Source: Bolinopsis microptera (taxonomy: Eukaryota; Ctenophora; Tentaculata; Lobata; Bolinopsidae). Taken from it: a DNA stretch of 64,000 nucleotides. The stretch lies in the NCBI RefSeq assembly GCF_026151205.1, contig NC_087073.1:22036270-22100269 (forward strand), read 5' to 3'. Positions 23,811 through 35,589 of the stretch are shown here, one piece after another (within the stretch, counting starts at the first letter, position 1; every line of letters starts with the position of its first letter). The position numbers and the translations under genes were made by a program. The notes beneath the pieces were generated by a model. That model worked only from the letters and a program-made list of their open reading frames with translations, was not told where the DNA came from and searched no databases.

Positions 23811-25462
23811 TCAGTAGTTGATTTGTTGAGTGCCTGATCTTGCTGATTTACGTAGCCCGGGTAAATTATGTAACAGAAAAGGTGGCCATTCTTCATCGTT
23901 TCCTGAGCTTTGTAGTTCTATCATTACACGCTTTGCTGATTTCTTATAAATGCTTATTGAAAAAATGCTAGATGGGAAAGTTATGCGACTAATGTTGTGC
24001 TCGGTAATAGCTAATATAGGACCTTTATACAGAACACTAGCACGTAGATCTGGTTGAGAGTACGTTGTTAGCCAGTTGATATTGTCGTCATAAGACGTGC
24101 CATACTTTGGTATATCGGGAGGAAATAAGTCTTTTATCGACGACGGCAGAAGGTCAGGCATGTAAGTTATCTTGTGCATCAGAGTCAGAGCATTTTTTAT
24201 GATGACCCCGTGTACAGATAATATTTCGTACTCTTTGAACGTAGTTTTAGTATGATCCGGAAGCTTACCGTCCTTGTAATAGTAATTCACGTAGCCCGAC
24301 ATAACTGCTCGTATTCCCTGCTTTTGTTTAGTGAACAGTGATTCAATATGGGATTTTGCAGCAAAGCCCCAAACTAGTGAACAGAAATTTAAGTGAGATT
24401 GTACAAAACTTTGGAAGATCTGTAAGCGTGCTTTGATTGGTAATTTGCGTTTTATTTTGAACATAATACCTATAAACCGTGACATTTTTGTTTTGACGGC
24501 TTGGATGTGGCTGGCCCATTTTAGTTTGTCGTCGACGATAACTCTTAAAAACCTGGCCTCCGTTTTGCGTTCTATAGGAGAGTTGTCGATACTTACGTGT
24601 AGAGAGGATAGATCTACCCGTCTTTTTGAAAATACCATATAGCAAGTCTTCTTCAGATTAAGAGCTAGGCCGTTCGAGTGAACCCATTTTATCAACACGT
24701 CAGTGAGGTGGTTTACTTTGGATATAATGTCTTGTACATTTGATCCGGTGATAATTATATTTGCGTCGTCTGCGTATAATATAAATCTAGCTATGTTACT
24801 GATTCCTGGTAAGTCATTGATATATATATGACAAAGAGCAGGGGGCCTAATATTATTACTAATATGCTCCCTTGTGGACCACCGTATATCATAGATTCTA
24901 ATGATGAATTGGAGCCGTTTAAGGAAACAGATTGACTGCGACCACTGAGGTATGAGTATGACTCGAACCATTTCAACGCAATGCCACGAATACCGTAATG
25001 CTCAAGTTTCCTGAGTAATGTCGCGTGATCTAGGACGTCAAAAGCCTTGCTATAGTCTAAAAGTAATAGAAGTGCTATTTGGTTCTTATTTAGAGAATGC
25101 AGAATAGAGCTCAAAGCTTTAGGGAAAGCTCCCTCTACAAAAGATGTGTTAACTACTGCTGCTAAGGTGCATACAAAATATTGGCATGTACTGGCTATTT
25201 TCAAAGGCTCAATCTTTGAATCGAGAGTTGCCTTATTTTTTAGGCCAATAATAATTCTATGAATCTCGGTGGGCCCAGCAGGTTCGAGGTAGATAGCCGT
25301 TGGACATGACCCGGTCAGATACTCCTGGAACCCCCCAGGATCGAAGATCTGTCGGGAACTGATCTGAGACTTGACGTTGGCTGCGATGCTGGAAAAGTAG
25401 CCATTGAACTTTTCAGCGACTGCCGAGTTAGTAGTCAAGATTGTCCCGTCAGTATCCCGCAA
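23811..25462 (-). pseudogene. CR1/L2-type LINE reverse transcriptase, deleted and frameshifted
   Basis: Minus-strand RT blocks in order: [20 protein letters not shown] (about 25060), 'GGPQGSI…[10 protein letters not shown]' (about 24850), YADDANI (about 24770), then a long C-terminal region to 23811. The finger region is missing: '[16 protein letters not shown]' runs directly into LDYSKAF without the usual KxGD…NYRPIS…FGFR stretch. The frame changes near 24825-24840 in a TATATATA run, consistent with dinucleotide slippage. Immobile. Confidence 0.85.
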
Positions 25463-25522
25463 TCTGATCTGATCAGATCCCCGTCTTTTTCTGTTTAGCA
25501 GGCCGTTGATTATCTCCCATTG

Positions 25523-27155
25523 TTTTTTGGAACAGTCCTAACAGACAAATTGCCAGCGATCAGGAGTTCGTTACATGTTTTGCTCGAAAAAGAGTTAACA
25601 CAGTAACTTAAAGTCTGGGTAGAAGAGTCAATCATCTTCTTACCTTCGAGAGATGGCGAGTTGGAGGTGTAGGAGTTGTCCCCTTTCCCAGGTGTAGCGC
25701 CGGGAGAAGAGGACGGGTGGCTACGATCCAGGTAGCGTACTCTAGTGCGAAAAAATATCCTGACTTTTTTCCAAGTTCAGGTCACATCCTATCCTTCTTA
25801 TGGACCATTAAGTGATTCGTCGGGTCGGTTCACGTCACCTATATCGAAGTGATCTTGCGAATACGATTCGTCGGTTCACATCACGTGTTTCGAAGTGATC
25901 CACTGATCATAATTCCTTCGGGTCAGTTCAAGCCACGTATGAAGTGTGTGATCCACTGGGTAACTCGTAAGCAGCATATGATCCTCATTCCTATCACACG
26001 CATCGTATGAAGGTATATCTCCGATTGGGATAACAAGTTCATATGCTTGGGCCATATATAAGGTCACGATGATTCTACCAAAGCATCGAACAGCCTCGGA
26101 GATGGATTCCTATGCTGACTACTACGTGGACCGATTACGACCATCGCTTGAACGCTGTGATTGATAGCTACGATGATTATGACAGAATGGATTATTTGAA
26201 GTGTGTTGGAACAATGATTTTGAATTGAATACTGTGATTGTAATCTTTGATTTTATATTTAACCCCATTACTCACGACTACACTCTTGTCATTAAAACCT
26301 AAAAATGGAAAGTCAAATTTGTATCGAATGTGTAAAGTGTTTTGTCGGCTGTCGCACTTTAGTTTTTTGGAACAGTCCTAACAGACAAATTGCCAGCGAT
26401 CAGGAGTTCGTTACATGTTTTGCTCGAAAAAGAGTTAACACAGTAACTTAAAGTCTGGGTAGAAGAGTCAATCATCTTCTTACCTTCGAGAGATGGCGAG
26501 TTGGAGGTGTAGGAGTTGTCCCCTTTCCCAGGTGTAGCGCCGGGAGAAGAGGACGGGTGGCTACGATCCAGGTAGCGTACTCTAGTGCGAAAAAATATCC
26601 TGACTTTTTTCCAAGTTCAGGTCACATCCTCCTCACGTCACCTATATCGAAGTGATCTTGCGAATACGATTCGTCGGTTCACATCACGTGTTTCGAAGTG
26701 ATCCACTGATCATAATTCCTTCGGGTCAGTTCAAGCCACGTATGAAGTGTGTGATCCACTGGGTAACTCGTAAGCAGCATATGATCCTCATTCCTATCAC
26801 ACGCATCGTATGAAGGTATATCTCCGATTGGGATAACAAGTTCATATGCTTGGGCCATATAAAAGGTCACGATGATTCTACCAAAGCATCGAACAGCCTC
26901 GGAGATGGATTCCTATGCTGACTACTACGTTTTTTACGACCATCGCTTGAACGCTGTGATTGATAGCTACGATGATTATGACAGAATGGATTATTTGAAG
27001 TGTGTTGGAACAATGATTTTGAATTGAATACTGTGATTGTAATCTTTGATTTTATATTTAACCCCATTACTCACGACTACACTCTTGTCATTAAAACCTA
27101 AAAATGGAAAGTCAAATTTGTATCGAATGTGTAAAGTGTTTTGTCGGCTGTCGCA
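25523..27155. repeat. Tandem duplication of an 840-bp segment
   Basis: 25523-26362 is repeated at 26363-27155, about 40 bp shorter because of a deletion at about 26629. Near-identical otherwise. No coding function seen in the unit; a 63-codon minus frame is repeated with it (25876-26067, 26679-26870). Confidence 0.9.
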
Positions 27156-27159
27156 CTTT

Positions 27160-27350
27160 AGTTCGTGTCGCACTACAGTCCAGGTAGCGCACTGTAGTGC
27201 GACAGTGTCGGCCTTCAAAATTCTCTGTCGCACTAGTGTACATGTCGCACTACAGTCCAGGTAGCGTACTCTAGTGCAACAGTGTCGATCTTGGAGGTTT
27301 CGCACTAGGGTACGTGTCGCACTAGAGTACGTGTCGCACTACAGTACGTG
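27160..27350. repeat. Array of GTCGCACTA inverted repeats
   Basis: Repeated GTCGCACTAnAGT motifs in both orientations. The best hairpin pairs 27167-27179 with 27191-27203 over 13 bp (GTCGCACTACAGT / ACTGTAGTGCGAC). Single related copies occur at about 25730-25755 and 26570-26592. Confidence 0.75.
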
Positions 27351-29573
27351 AACCCCCATGAAGTGAGGGATATATTGTGAAGCTGCACCAAGGCGAACCA
27401 AGGCGAACAATCGATTCGAAATTCGCATTTGAATTTTGAACCAGTCAAAAAAAGTTCAAGTTGTATATTATTATGATCTTTTACGGTTTTTGCGGAAAAT
27501 CGTGTTAAAGTTGATGCCGTGGTGTCAGTAAAATCAAAAATGGTATGGATATATATCGTCTCGCTTTATATATAGTAAGATTGGTAGTAAATAACGAATA
27601 ATGGAGTAGTTCAACGAAAATATTGTCACTAACAACAAACCTGCTCACGGGCAAAACCGTTCCAAAAGATAGGTTTATAAAGGTTATATAAGGTCCCCGT
27701 TATTAATAAGGTCCCCTTTTATCAGCAATCAAGTTAAATTTTTAGATCTAATTAGTGATCCCCTTATCAAAATCTTCGTTTAAAAAATTTACCAAGTTCT
27801 CTAGATTACATACATGCTAGTAAAGGGACCAATCAAAACCTGCTCTAGGGCAAATTTGTTCCTAGAGCAGGAAACTTTTATACGTTTATCAGCAATCAGG
27901 TTTCAATTTTTAAATCCAATTAGTGCCTTAATCACAATCTTTAAAAAATTTACCAAGTTCTCTAGATTAAATACATACTAGTGAAGGGACTAATTAGATT
28001 AAACAATTTACCCTTTGTCGCTGATAAAAATTCAAATTTCTTACAAAAAGCGTTACGTCATTGCAACTTGCCGTCTATCACAAAAAATTATATAATATTC
28101 TAAAAACGCAAGGGCCACCTGGTTCCGTTTATTTAATTACGTACAGCTACTAAGCTATAAGCGTTCATCTTAAAGAGATAATGAAGTGTAACTGTAAATT
28201 TGCGAATTCTTCAAAAATACTCGAAACTTGGGTAGTGAGCTAGGCTGTGTAATTCTGCCGCTTCACAAGCTGAGATAATGTGATATGGGGCATATCAATA
28301 ACATTTTTCCAAGTTGCGGCTATAGGTGACAGGATAGCATATACGACATGTGTAAAACACCTGATTTTAATCGTCCATAACAAGTTTTTTTGTTGGTTTT
28401 TTTAAACCGACAACTACAAGATTACCATCAGGTATAAACCATTATATTTCACATATCTTCCTAAATTTGGTTTACAGCGATTAATATAGTTCCTACAAGC
28501 AATTTAAGACAGCTCACTTCATGGAATTTGAATGTAGCACGATCAGTGTTCAATTCTTTTACTTTCGTTCTGTACGGTCTTTGTATTCTAAAGCTTGCGA
28601 ATGTGTGCTTTCTTGAATAACAATTTAATACTTTCAACACTACTATATAACAAATATTTTGAGATCATGAGTACGATGTAGTTACATTGAAACGTCGAGT
28701 AAACTCCTTTTCCCTAATAAGAGCATTTTTACTTGTCGCAGTAACCGGGATAAATATAATTTTACACAGAATACATTACAACAATGCGACTCATAAACAA
28801 TACTCCAATCCGGATTTTACAATAAAGCTAAACTAATATATTTAGTAATGTAATTGCAAAGCTTGAGCTTATACTTTACTCTGAAAACACGTGCCGCAGT
28901 CGACAACAAACGCGAAAATTTGTAACAGCTCTGACTTAGTTATTAATTCTTTACTTGGAAGATAAGACTTTTATCTACGGCCGGGTACGGACTACAGATA
29001 CATATGTTAGGTTATGAATCATACTGAATAATTATTTAGTAATTTTATCGATAAATAATCGTGCACAGGAGGGCCAAAGTACAAAGAAACTGCTGCTAAC
29101 TGCTGCTAACTGCCATGATTAATGAATTGGACGTGGATTCATCGTCGAAAAAGAATCACAGATCGCGACAAACAAGAAACAAAATATAAGAGTTCGACAA
29201 TTTGGAATAGTGTTTGATACAACAGATATCGATGAGTACTCATTATATAAATATGTCAAGCAAAGATCGAGTGTACAACTACATCGTTTCTCAATTCCTT
29301 ATGATCTTTATTATTTTTATTATCTCGGCCATGCCTAAATTGGCTCGTCCAATCCCCTTGACTATAGTGGTGATACTGATACAACATAGTTTGATCACAC
29401 AGGTTTTGATATACCTAAAATAAATTTACCAAAATTTAATACATTTACCAAAACTTAAAATCTACAGTTCATGCTTTTAAAAATATAGAAATTTAAAATA
29501 ATCTTGATCCAATGACAAGAAAGCTCCACAGATGAAATTTTTTTTTGTTAACTTAAGGCAGTGAACTAGGTAG
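27351..29573. other. AT-rich intergenic region, no gene seen
   Basis: Only a pair of degenerate direct repeats (about 27720-27830 and 27890-28000, sharing TTTACCAAGTTCTCTAGATT) stands out. Short ORFs here have no recognisable features. Confidence 0.55.
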
Positions 29574-31343
29574 TTACACTCGAACTCGTTTCATGCTTGT
29601 AAATTCTCCCTTACCATCGGCAAAACATGCCTCAAACGCATCTTCAATCTCCGTTTTCTGCCCGATAAAATTGGCAAAGTTCTTTCTCACATTTTCAACG
29701 CAATCCGGGAGGTCGCCGTCTACTCTGCACGCTTCTTTAGTGAACTGTCCTGTTAGTGACCAGAAGTGAGCTGCTCCGAAGGAAACTTGTTTCATTGCAA
29801 TGAAGGATTCCACTATTTTGCTGTTCCCGTCCGGACACATCATGTGTATTTTGACCGCTACATTGGACTGGTCAATCTCATACCTGTCCACAATACCGAA
29901 GACGATCCCTGCACCCGGCACTGCAAATTGCGTCACCTGCTTGTGTTCTTTTTCGCTAACATTTGTGGTTTCTGTTGTTTTAGAGCTGCCCATAGTTACA
30001 GATCCACCTGCTCCCATGGACACACCCGCTGAGAAAGATGATCCAGTTCCCATAAATCCTACACTAACCTCAACTGATGCAGATACGCCTACGTTCCAGT
30101 TCTTTTCGTTTTCCTTCGAAATTTCGAGACTTACTGATTCCTCTACAGAATTCGTCTGCGTGATTTCGATCTCGTGTTCGGCTGGTCCGTAACAGGATCC
30201 ACTGGATTGAGAGCCGATAATTTCAGTTCCAGTGTACTTAGGCTCTAATTCTCCTTCTTTGTCCAATACCTCGACTCTTTGGAGTGCGCACTTTTCTTTT
30301 CCTGTATATGTTGCACAGATTGGTCTCAGAGAACTTGGCTTTAAACGTAAGCTTTCGACCGTTTCCCCTTCTTTTATTACTATTCTGTCCATCATATAGT
30401 TATTATTTTGATACAATTCCCAGTCTCCTTTGTCTGCGATTGCAGAAGTTATCTTTTTGGCCCAATCTCCTAAGTCTGCTTGTGGGGTCAGGTACATTTG
30501 TGTCTCACCCTGAAGATGAGTACCTGAGTAGACGCGCAATTTGGCTGTCGTTTGGTCGGAGATGTAGCGGCAATTAGCAGGCCTGGCTGAGGAATAAGTG
30601 TTGTCCATTTTAGCGTTCAACGTCACACCCTCCTGCACAAAGAACATTACGCCCGTGTATGTTGTCTCCGAGTAAATTTCCCAATCTCCAGTCACTGCCG
30701 TCACGCTGCCCGTTTTATCGTTGAAATTTATATCACCAAAGTTTGGAGTTGCGCCATTAACATTAACTGCCGTTCCTTCTTGGTTAGCGTTGTCGTAGAG
30801 GATTAGCTTGGGTAAGGATGGTCTTTCAGCAGATCCTGAACATGACTTAGCGAACTTAAGCTCGGCATCTCCTGGTCGCAACTTGATACTATCTATACCG
30901 CTCAAAAAGCCGGCTTTGTCTCTCGTTAGCTCATTGTAGGGGATGGAGATGAAAACCTTTCCTTGACACATGATGACCAACTCAGCGTCCCAGAACTCAA
31001 ATGTGTAGACCCTCTTGTTGTCTCCGTCTCCACCAGGGTAACTTATTTTCAGCCACTGGTAATCATACCAACTCTTCTTTCCTCGTTTGAAGACGTCGTT
31101 GTTGACGGCCAAGCTTCCACCTTCCCACTGAGGTTGTAAAGCAAATAGAAGTACATCCTTGCCTCCTTTCAGAAATGACACGTCGCCATTATACACGTCA
31201 AAGCCAGATCCTACTACTTTCAAATCGCAGGATGTTTTAAAGGGAACCACAACCCCTTCCACTGCTTTTGATAGTGTTTCATCAGCAGCAAGGACTCCTA
31301 CTGCAAAGAGAGCAACAAAAGCTGTTGTAGCAGTTCCAAACAT
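29574..31343 (-). CDS. Secreted galectin-like/beta-gamma-crystallin/aerolysin pore-forming protein
   Basis: Intronless, 589 residues, ATG at 31343. Residues 1-20 are a signal peptide. Residues 35-165 resemble a galectin-like beta-sandwich (FEFWDAELVIMCQGKVF, then IKLRPGD) but lack a clear HxNPR sugar motif. Residues 178-343 hold two beta/gamma-crystallin Greek-key halves (LILYDNANQEG…, 'LRVYSGTHLQGE'). Residues 370-515 are an aerolysin-type core; 420-455 is Ser/Gly-rich with alternating small hydrophobics, as expected of the membrane hairpin. The tail 516-589 has four Cys. Crystallin-aerolysin fusions are known in animals (amphibian beta-gamma-CAT subunit) as secreted or endosomal pore formers. 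The paralogue at 32022-33368 lacks the galectin-like domain. Role in immunity, digestion or venom cannot be decided here. Confidence 0.85.
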   Translation of the reverse strand: MFGTATTAFVALFAVGVLAADETLSKAVEGVVVPFKTSCDLKVVGSGFDVYNGDVSFLKGGKDVLLFALQPQWEGGSLAVNNDVFKRGKKSWYDYQWLKISYPGGDGDNKRVYTFEFWDAELVIMCQGKVFISIPYNELTRDKAGFLSGIDSIKLRPGDAELKFAKSCSGSAERPSLPKLILYDNANQEGTAVNVNGATPNFGDINFNDKTGSVTAVTGDWEIYSETTYTGVMFFVQEGVTLNAKMDNTYSSARPANCRYISDQTTAKLRVYSGTHLQGETQMYLTPQADLGDWAKKITSAIADKGDWELYQNNNYMMDRIVIKEGETVESLRLKPSSLRPICATYTGKEKCALQRVEVLDKEGELEPKYTGTEIIGSQSSGSCYGPAEHEIEITQTNSVEESVSLEISKENEKNWNVGVSASVEVSVGFMGTGSSFSAGVSMGAGGSVTMGSSKTTETTNVSEKEHKQVTQFAVPGAGIVFGIVDRYEIDQSNVAVKIHMMCPDGNSKIVESFIAMKQVSFGAAHFWSLTGQFTKEACRVDGDLPDCVENVRKNFANFIGQKTEIEDAFEACFADGKGEFTSMKRVRV

Positions 31344-31400
31344 GACTAAAGAGTTTTATTGTGAGGCTACCAGCTAATATAAAATAACTTTCTTTTGGAA
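31344..31400 (-). promoter_or_regulatory. Conserved leader/proximal promoter of the aerolysin pair
   Basis: The minus strand before the ATG reads CACAATAAAACTC…TTAG-TCATG, shared with 33369-33392 of the paralogue. A weak TATA-like ATTTTATATTAG lies at about 31375-31386. Confidence 0.35.
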
Positions 31401-32021
31401 ATTAGCAAAGTTAAGCCGTAACTTAGCACAAGAAAACAGCGGTTAATGAATAAGGCTTCACTCGTCCTATAAAAAACTTCCAACATCAAAAAGCTAACTG
31501 GATTGAACTATAAACAACTATTGTCCTTCAAGTGTTGGTATTGTAGGAATGTTCAACGAGTGTTTGTCTATTATAGTAAGACTGCTGTCCCTTAATTCCT
31601 CAAGAATAGTTCATTCATTCAAATTTCTGATTGTTTCTGATAGACTCAGTGAAGACAGATTCTAATGGAAATAAATGGCTGAATAACGTATAGACATTTC
31701 TACGTCATACTCATATTCTCAAATTATTTTTTATATAGTAGTGTTGAAACACTTGAAAGTATTAAGAATATAGTCCTCAAGAATAATTATGTTCGTGAAA
31801 AATTTGGTCCGTGAAAACCTTGCCCGCGACAATTAAATGTCCGATAAGGTAATACTTCAATAGACATTAGGCAATACAGCTTTTACTACCTAAAATAATT
31901 TCATCAAAACTGAAAATCTAAAGTTCATGTTCAAAAAGTATATACATTTAAAATAGTTTTGATCAAATGACAAACAAAAGCTCCACGTATGAAAAACCCC
32001 TGGTCAACCCAAGTGAACTAA
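31401..32021. other. Spacer between paralogues, part of the tandem duplication
   Basis: 31450-31700 matches 33615-33890 over about 250 bp (GGAATGT, TTCCTCAAGAATAGTTC, GACTCAGTGAAGACAGATTC), showing that the duplicated unit includes upstream flank; the 3' flanks (29480-29540 and 31920-31990) also match. Confidence 0.75.
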
Positions 32022-33368
32022 TTAGTCCCGATCAACTTGTTGCAAACGTGTAAATGACCCTTTACCATAAGTGAAACAGGCTTCAAATGCAGCTTCAATC
32101 TCCGCTTTTTGTCCAAGAAAACTTGCAAAGTTCTTTCTCACATTTTCAACGCAATCTGGGAGGTCCCTGTCTGCTTTGCACGCTTCTTTAGTGAACTCTC
32201 CTGTTAGTGACCAGAAGTGAGCTGCTCCGAAGGAAACTTGTTTCATTGCAATGGAGGAGTGCAGTTTTTTGCTTTTTCCGTCCGGACATGTCATGTGTAT
32301 CTTGACCGGTACATCGGCCTTGTCTACCTCAAACCTGTCCACAATTCCGAAGAGGATCCCTGCGCCCGGCACTGCAAATTGCACCACCTGTGTATGTTCG
32401 TTCGCTTTAATATTTGTTGTTTCTGTGGTTTTGGAGGTGCCCATAGTTATCGCCCCACCACCTCCCATTTCCACACCCGCTGAGAAAGACGCCCCAGTTC
32501 CTAGGAATCCTACATCAACGGTCACTGACGCAGATACTGTTACGTCCCAGTTCTTTTCGTTTTCTTTAGAAATTGTGAGGCTTACTTTTTCTTCCACAGC
32601 ATTTAGTTGCGTGAGTTCGATCTCGTGTTCGGCTGGTCCGTAACAGGATCCACTGGATTGAGAGCCGATGATTTCGGTTCCTGTGTACCTGGGCTCTAAT
32701 TCTCCTTTCTTGTCCAATACTTCGATTTTTTTCAGTGTGCACTTTGCTTTTCCTTTGTATGTCTCACAAATTGGTCTCAGAGATTTAGCTGTTGCATCGA
32801 ATTTACCAAGGTGCTCAATTGTTTCTCCTTCTTTTATCACTAATCTGTCGCCCTGATAATTTGCCATATCATACATCTCCCAGTCTCCTTTGTCGGCAAC
32901 CACAGAAGTTATCTTATCTTTCAAATCTCCCAAATCTTTCTGCGGGGTCAGGAACTCTGTCGTCTCACCCTGAAGATGGGAACTTGTCCAGACACGTAAT
33001 TTGGCTGTCGTAGGATCGGAGATGTAACGGCAGCTTGCTGGTCTGCCCGAGGAGTAAGCGTTGGCCTCTCTTGCGTTTAACTTCTGACCTTCCTCCACAT
33101 AGAACCTATCCATTCTGTAATCCTTTTCGGTATAAAGTTCCCAATTTCCAGTGACTGCCCAAATGCTTTCGGTTCTCTTACTGAAATTTATATCACTAGA
33201 TACGTAGTCTGAAGGTAGTTTATCAAAACTTGGTGTTGGACCAGTGAGGGTCATGGCTGTTCCGACTTGGTTCGACTTATCGTACATAATTAGCTTTGGT
33301 GCCCCATCTGCGGCAAAAATTCCTACTGCGAAGAGAGCAAGCAAATTTGTTGTACCAGTTCCAAACAT
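32022..33368 (-). CDS. Secreted beta-gamma-crystallin/aerolysin pore-forming protein, short paralogue
   Basis: Intronless, 448 residues, ATG at 33368. A signal peptide (1-20) leads directly into the crystallin region (about 24-200) and then the aerolysin-type core (about 228-375) and Cys-containing tail. It is collinear with residues about 178-589 of the neighbour; the galectin-like block between signal peptide and crystallin is absent. TGTEIIGSQSSGSCYGPAEH is identical in both proteins, so the core is under constraint or recently duplicated. Flanks are duplicated too, so this is a tandem gene duplication followed by gain or loss of one domain. Confidence 0.85.
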   Translation of the reverse strand: MFGTGTTNLLALFAVGIFAADGAPKLIMYDKSNQVGTAMTLTGPTPSFDKLPSDYVSSDINFSKRTESIWAVTGNWELYTEKDYRMDRFYVEEGQKLNAREANAYSSGRPASCRYISDPTTAKLRVWTSSHLQGETTEFLTPQKDLGDLKDKITSVVADKGDWEMYDMANYQGDRLVIKEGETIEHLGKFDATAKSLRPICETYKGKAKCTLKKIEVLDKKGELEPRYTGTEIIGSQSSGSCYGPAEHEIELTQLNAVEEKVSLTISKENEKNWDVTVSASVTVDVGFLGTGASFSAGVEMGGGGAITMGTSKTTETTNIKANEHTQVVQFAVPGAGILFGIVDRFEVDKADVPVKIHMTCPDGKSKKLHSSIAMKQVSFGAAHFWSLTGEFTKEACKADRDLPDCVENVRKNFASFLGQKAEIEAAFEACFTYGKGSFTRLQQVDRD

Positions 33369-33859
33369 GTCTAATGAGTTTTATTGTGAACAATCGAGCA
33401 ACCAGTCAATATAACAACAGTGTGTGTTGCAAAATGCAAACATACGGCAATTTTCCTCTCTTTTATATAAATGAATCTACGCACAATTTTAAAGGTTTGG
33501 TTAATTAATAAAGATGATACTCTACTGCAGGTAATGTGACCCGGCAACATATGTCAGCTGTCATTAAATCCCTGTGAAATTGCAAAAGATCAGTTTATAA
33601 GGAGTTTAAGTTAAACCTAATGATGCTTCACTTGTCCTATAAAAAACTTACAACATCAAAAACATTATCAAGATGAGCTAACTGAATTGAACTATGAACA
33701 ACTATCCTCCTTCAAGTGTTGGTATTGTAGGAATGTACAACAATGAGTGTTTGTCTATTATAGTAAGACTGCTGTCCCTTAATTCCTCAAGAATAGTTCT
33801 TTCATTCAAATTTCTGGTTGTTTCTGATAGACTCAGTGAAGACAGATTCTAATGGAAAT

Positions 33860-34415
33860 AAATGGCTGAATAACGTATCGACATTTCTATTAATTCCTGA
33901 GTCAGTGGCGAGTGTTGAGACATAAATTCAAAATGCGCATGGTTACCTGCTCCTGAATTACTGATTGGGTGCCATCTTAGTTCTGTTTGGGAGATATCTA
34001 ATCTCAGTAATGGGATCAGACATTTTTCAATTTTAGGGCAGAACTTGAAAAGATCTTTAATTGACTGAGGGACATCAAATTTAAGGATTTTGAATAGTTC
34101 CATAAATGTATGATACATGTGCAGATTCTCCGGATCCGAATTTTCTGCTCAGCAGTGAACAGCAGTTCAGTGTGTCCAAGACAGTAGTTAGTTGAAGTTC
34201 TTGCTAGCCATAATATGTTAATTTTAAGTTCTCGAACGTGCACATGTTAAATAATATTCTTTATGATCAAAATTGGGGATGGTTCCAAATAGCAGTCTTA
34301 TACATCGCTTTGCAATTGCACAAATTTTATTCAGCCTGTGTTTTAGGATTCCACCCCATAAACTTTTACAATAGCTAGTACAAGCTAAGCGTAAAGACAA
34401 GGTGCCGTTCGATTT
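33860..34415 (-). pseudogene. LINE reverse-transcriptase C-terminal remnant
   Basis: Minus-strand frames with stops read LSLRLACTSYCKSLWGGIL, then IRLLFGTIPNFDHKEYYL, then VPQSIKDLF. The pattern fits the thumb and C-terminal region of a LINE RT, similar to the element at 23811-25462. Confidence 0.5.
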
Positions 34416-34430
34416 TGTGTATAGTGATAG

Positions 34431-35078
34431 CTAGAATGAAATCGGTCGCTCGCTTTTCCCATTCATTCACGGCTTACGAATTGTAATAAGTTTTGATTAA
34501 TTACATCAATCACATGCTGTCAAAATCTCTTTGGGTTGCTTTCGGGTCGATACCTAGTATTTCGGGATAAGGGTCTGCCCACAAAAGGCACAGTGTGTTT
34601 AGAGCTCCCGCCATGTGGCCCGTCTATCTAAACACAGCTGTGCCACTTGGCGTAGATTTAGCAAGGGGAATAGAGGCACGGATTTTTAAAATCCGTGCTT
34701 TTATTCCCCGAGAGTTTCCACGCCAACTGGCGGGAGCTCTAAATCCACGCCAAGTGGCACAGTGTGTTTAGGTTAATCGGGCCATGTGGCCCGTCGCCAC
34801 ATGGCGTAGTGTGGGCAGGCCCTAAGGGTGGTAGCTAGTGTCTAATTAGCTGATGTTTATTGCCGAGTACAGCTACCTTCGGGTACCTTTTCTTAATCTA
34901 TTACAATTGTAAATGAATGGGAAAAGCGAGAGACCGATTTCATTCTCGGTATCATTTTGCATTTGCGGACAGATATACAAATTAATATCATTTAATTTTA
35001 ATTTTGTTTTGGAAAGAGAGACACTGGCAGCGGTCCACTCTACAGTCTACCCATGATTATGGGTTATGGTCAAATAGA
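34431..35078. mobile_element. Foldback element of the ACCCATAATCATGGGT family, split by a MITE
   Basis: The left arm (about 34434-34500) and right arm (about 34905-35075) contain GAAATCGGTCGCTCGCTTTT in opposite orientation. The inner part is occupied by another inverted-repeat element at 34568-34827. Confidence 0.65.
34568..34827. mobile_element. MITE with TAAGGGnCTGCCCACA termini
   Basis: Terminal repeats TAAGGGTCTGCCCACA and TTAGGGCCTGCCCACA (inverted), followed by subterminal inverted blocks GGCACAGTGTGTTTA, CCATGTGGCCCGTC and a central CACGGATTTTTAAAATCCGTG hairpin. Confidence 0.65.
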
Positions 35079-35079
35079 A

Positions 35080-35589
35080 TATAATAAAATACGCTATCTG
35101 GCCATCACGGATCGGGAAATTGGGAACTTCAAAATAGTGCAAGCAATCAGCAATGTTAATTTCGTCATATCATTTTTGTGACAATGTTAACATCAACTGC
35201 CCTCTTTTGAATCAACTGTATCGTCCATACTCCTTATATGGATTTTTTTCGCTTTTCAAATCAAAATCAGATATAAATGATTTCGGTAATGCACCCAAAA
35301 TTGAAAATTGTGACAGAATTAACCTCATTTCTCCATAACCAATTGCGTGTATTAAGCGACCATTCAAAACAAATTATCTTAGGATACGATCGATAGAAAA
35401 ACCATCAATAAGTTAAAAGGGTTTTGAGGATACCTCACAGTAAAAAAAGAGGTATCGTATTATGAGTGTGACAAAGTTATCCAAATATTACCGTATAATA
35501 ACCGCTCGTTCCGTGCCCTTTAACTAATGGTATATTATAATTGTTAGATTGACCTAATCTACTATATTTCAGACCGAGGAGTGTTAAAT
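35080..35589. other. AT-rich spacer, nothing recognised
   Basis: No repeat or domain-like ORF identified. Confidence 0.5.

Noticed and set aside
29214-29423. 69-codon hydrophobic ORF
   Set aside because: Isolated AT-rich frame without signal, splice or homology features.
29766-33013. Several plus-strand ORFs of 60-130 codons
   Set aside because: Antisense shadows of the two aerolysin-family genes.
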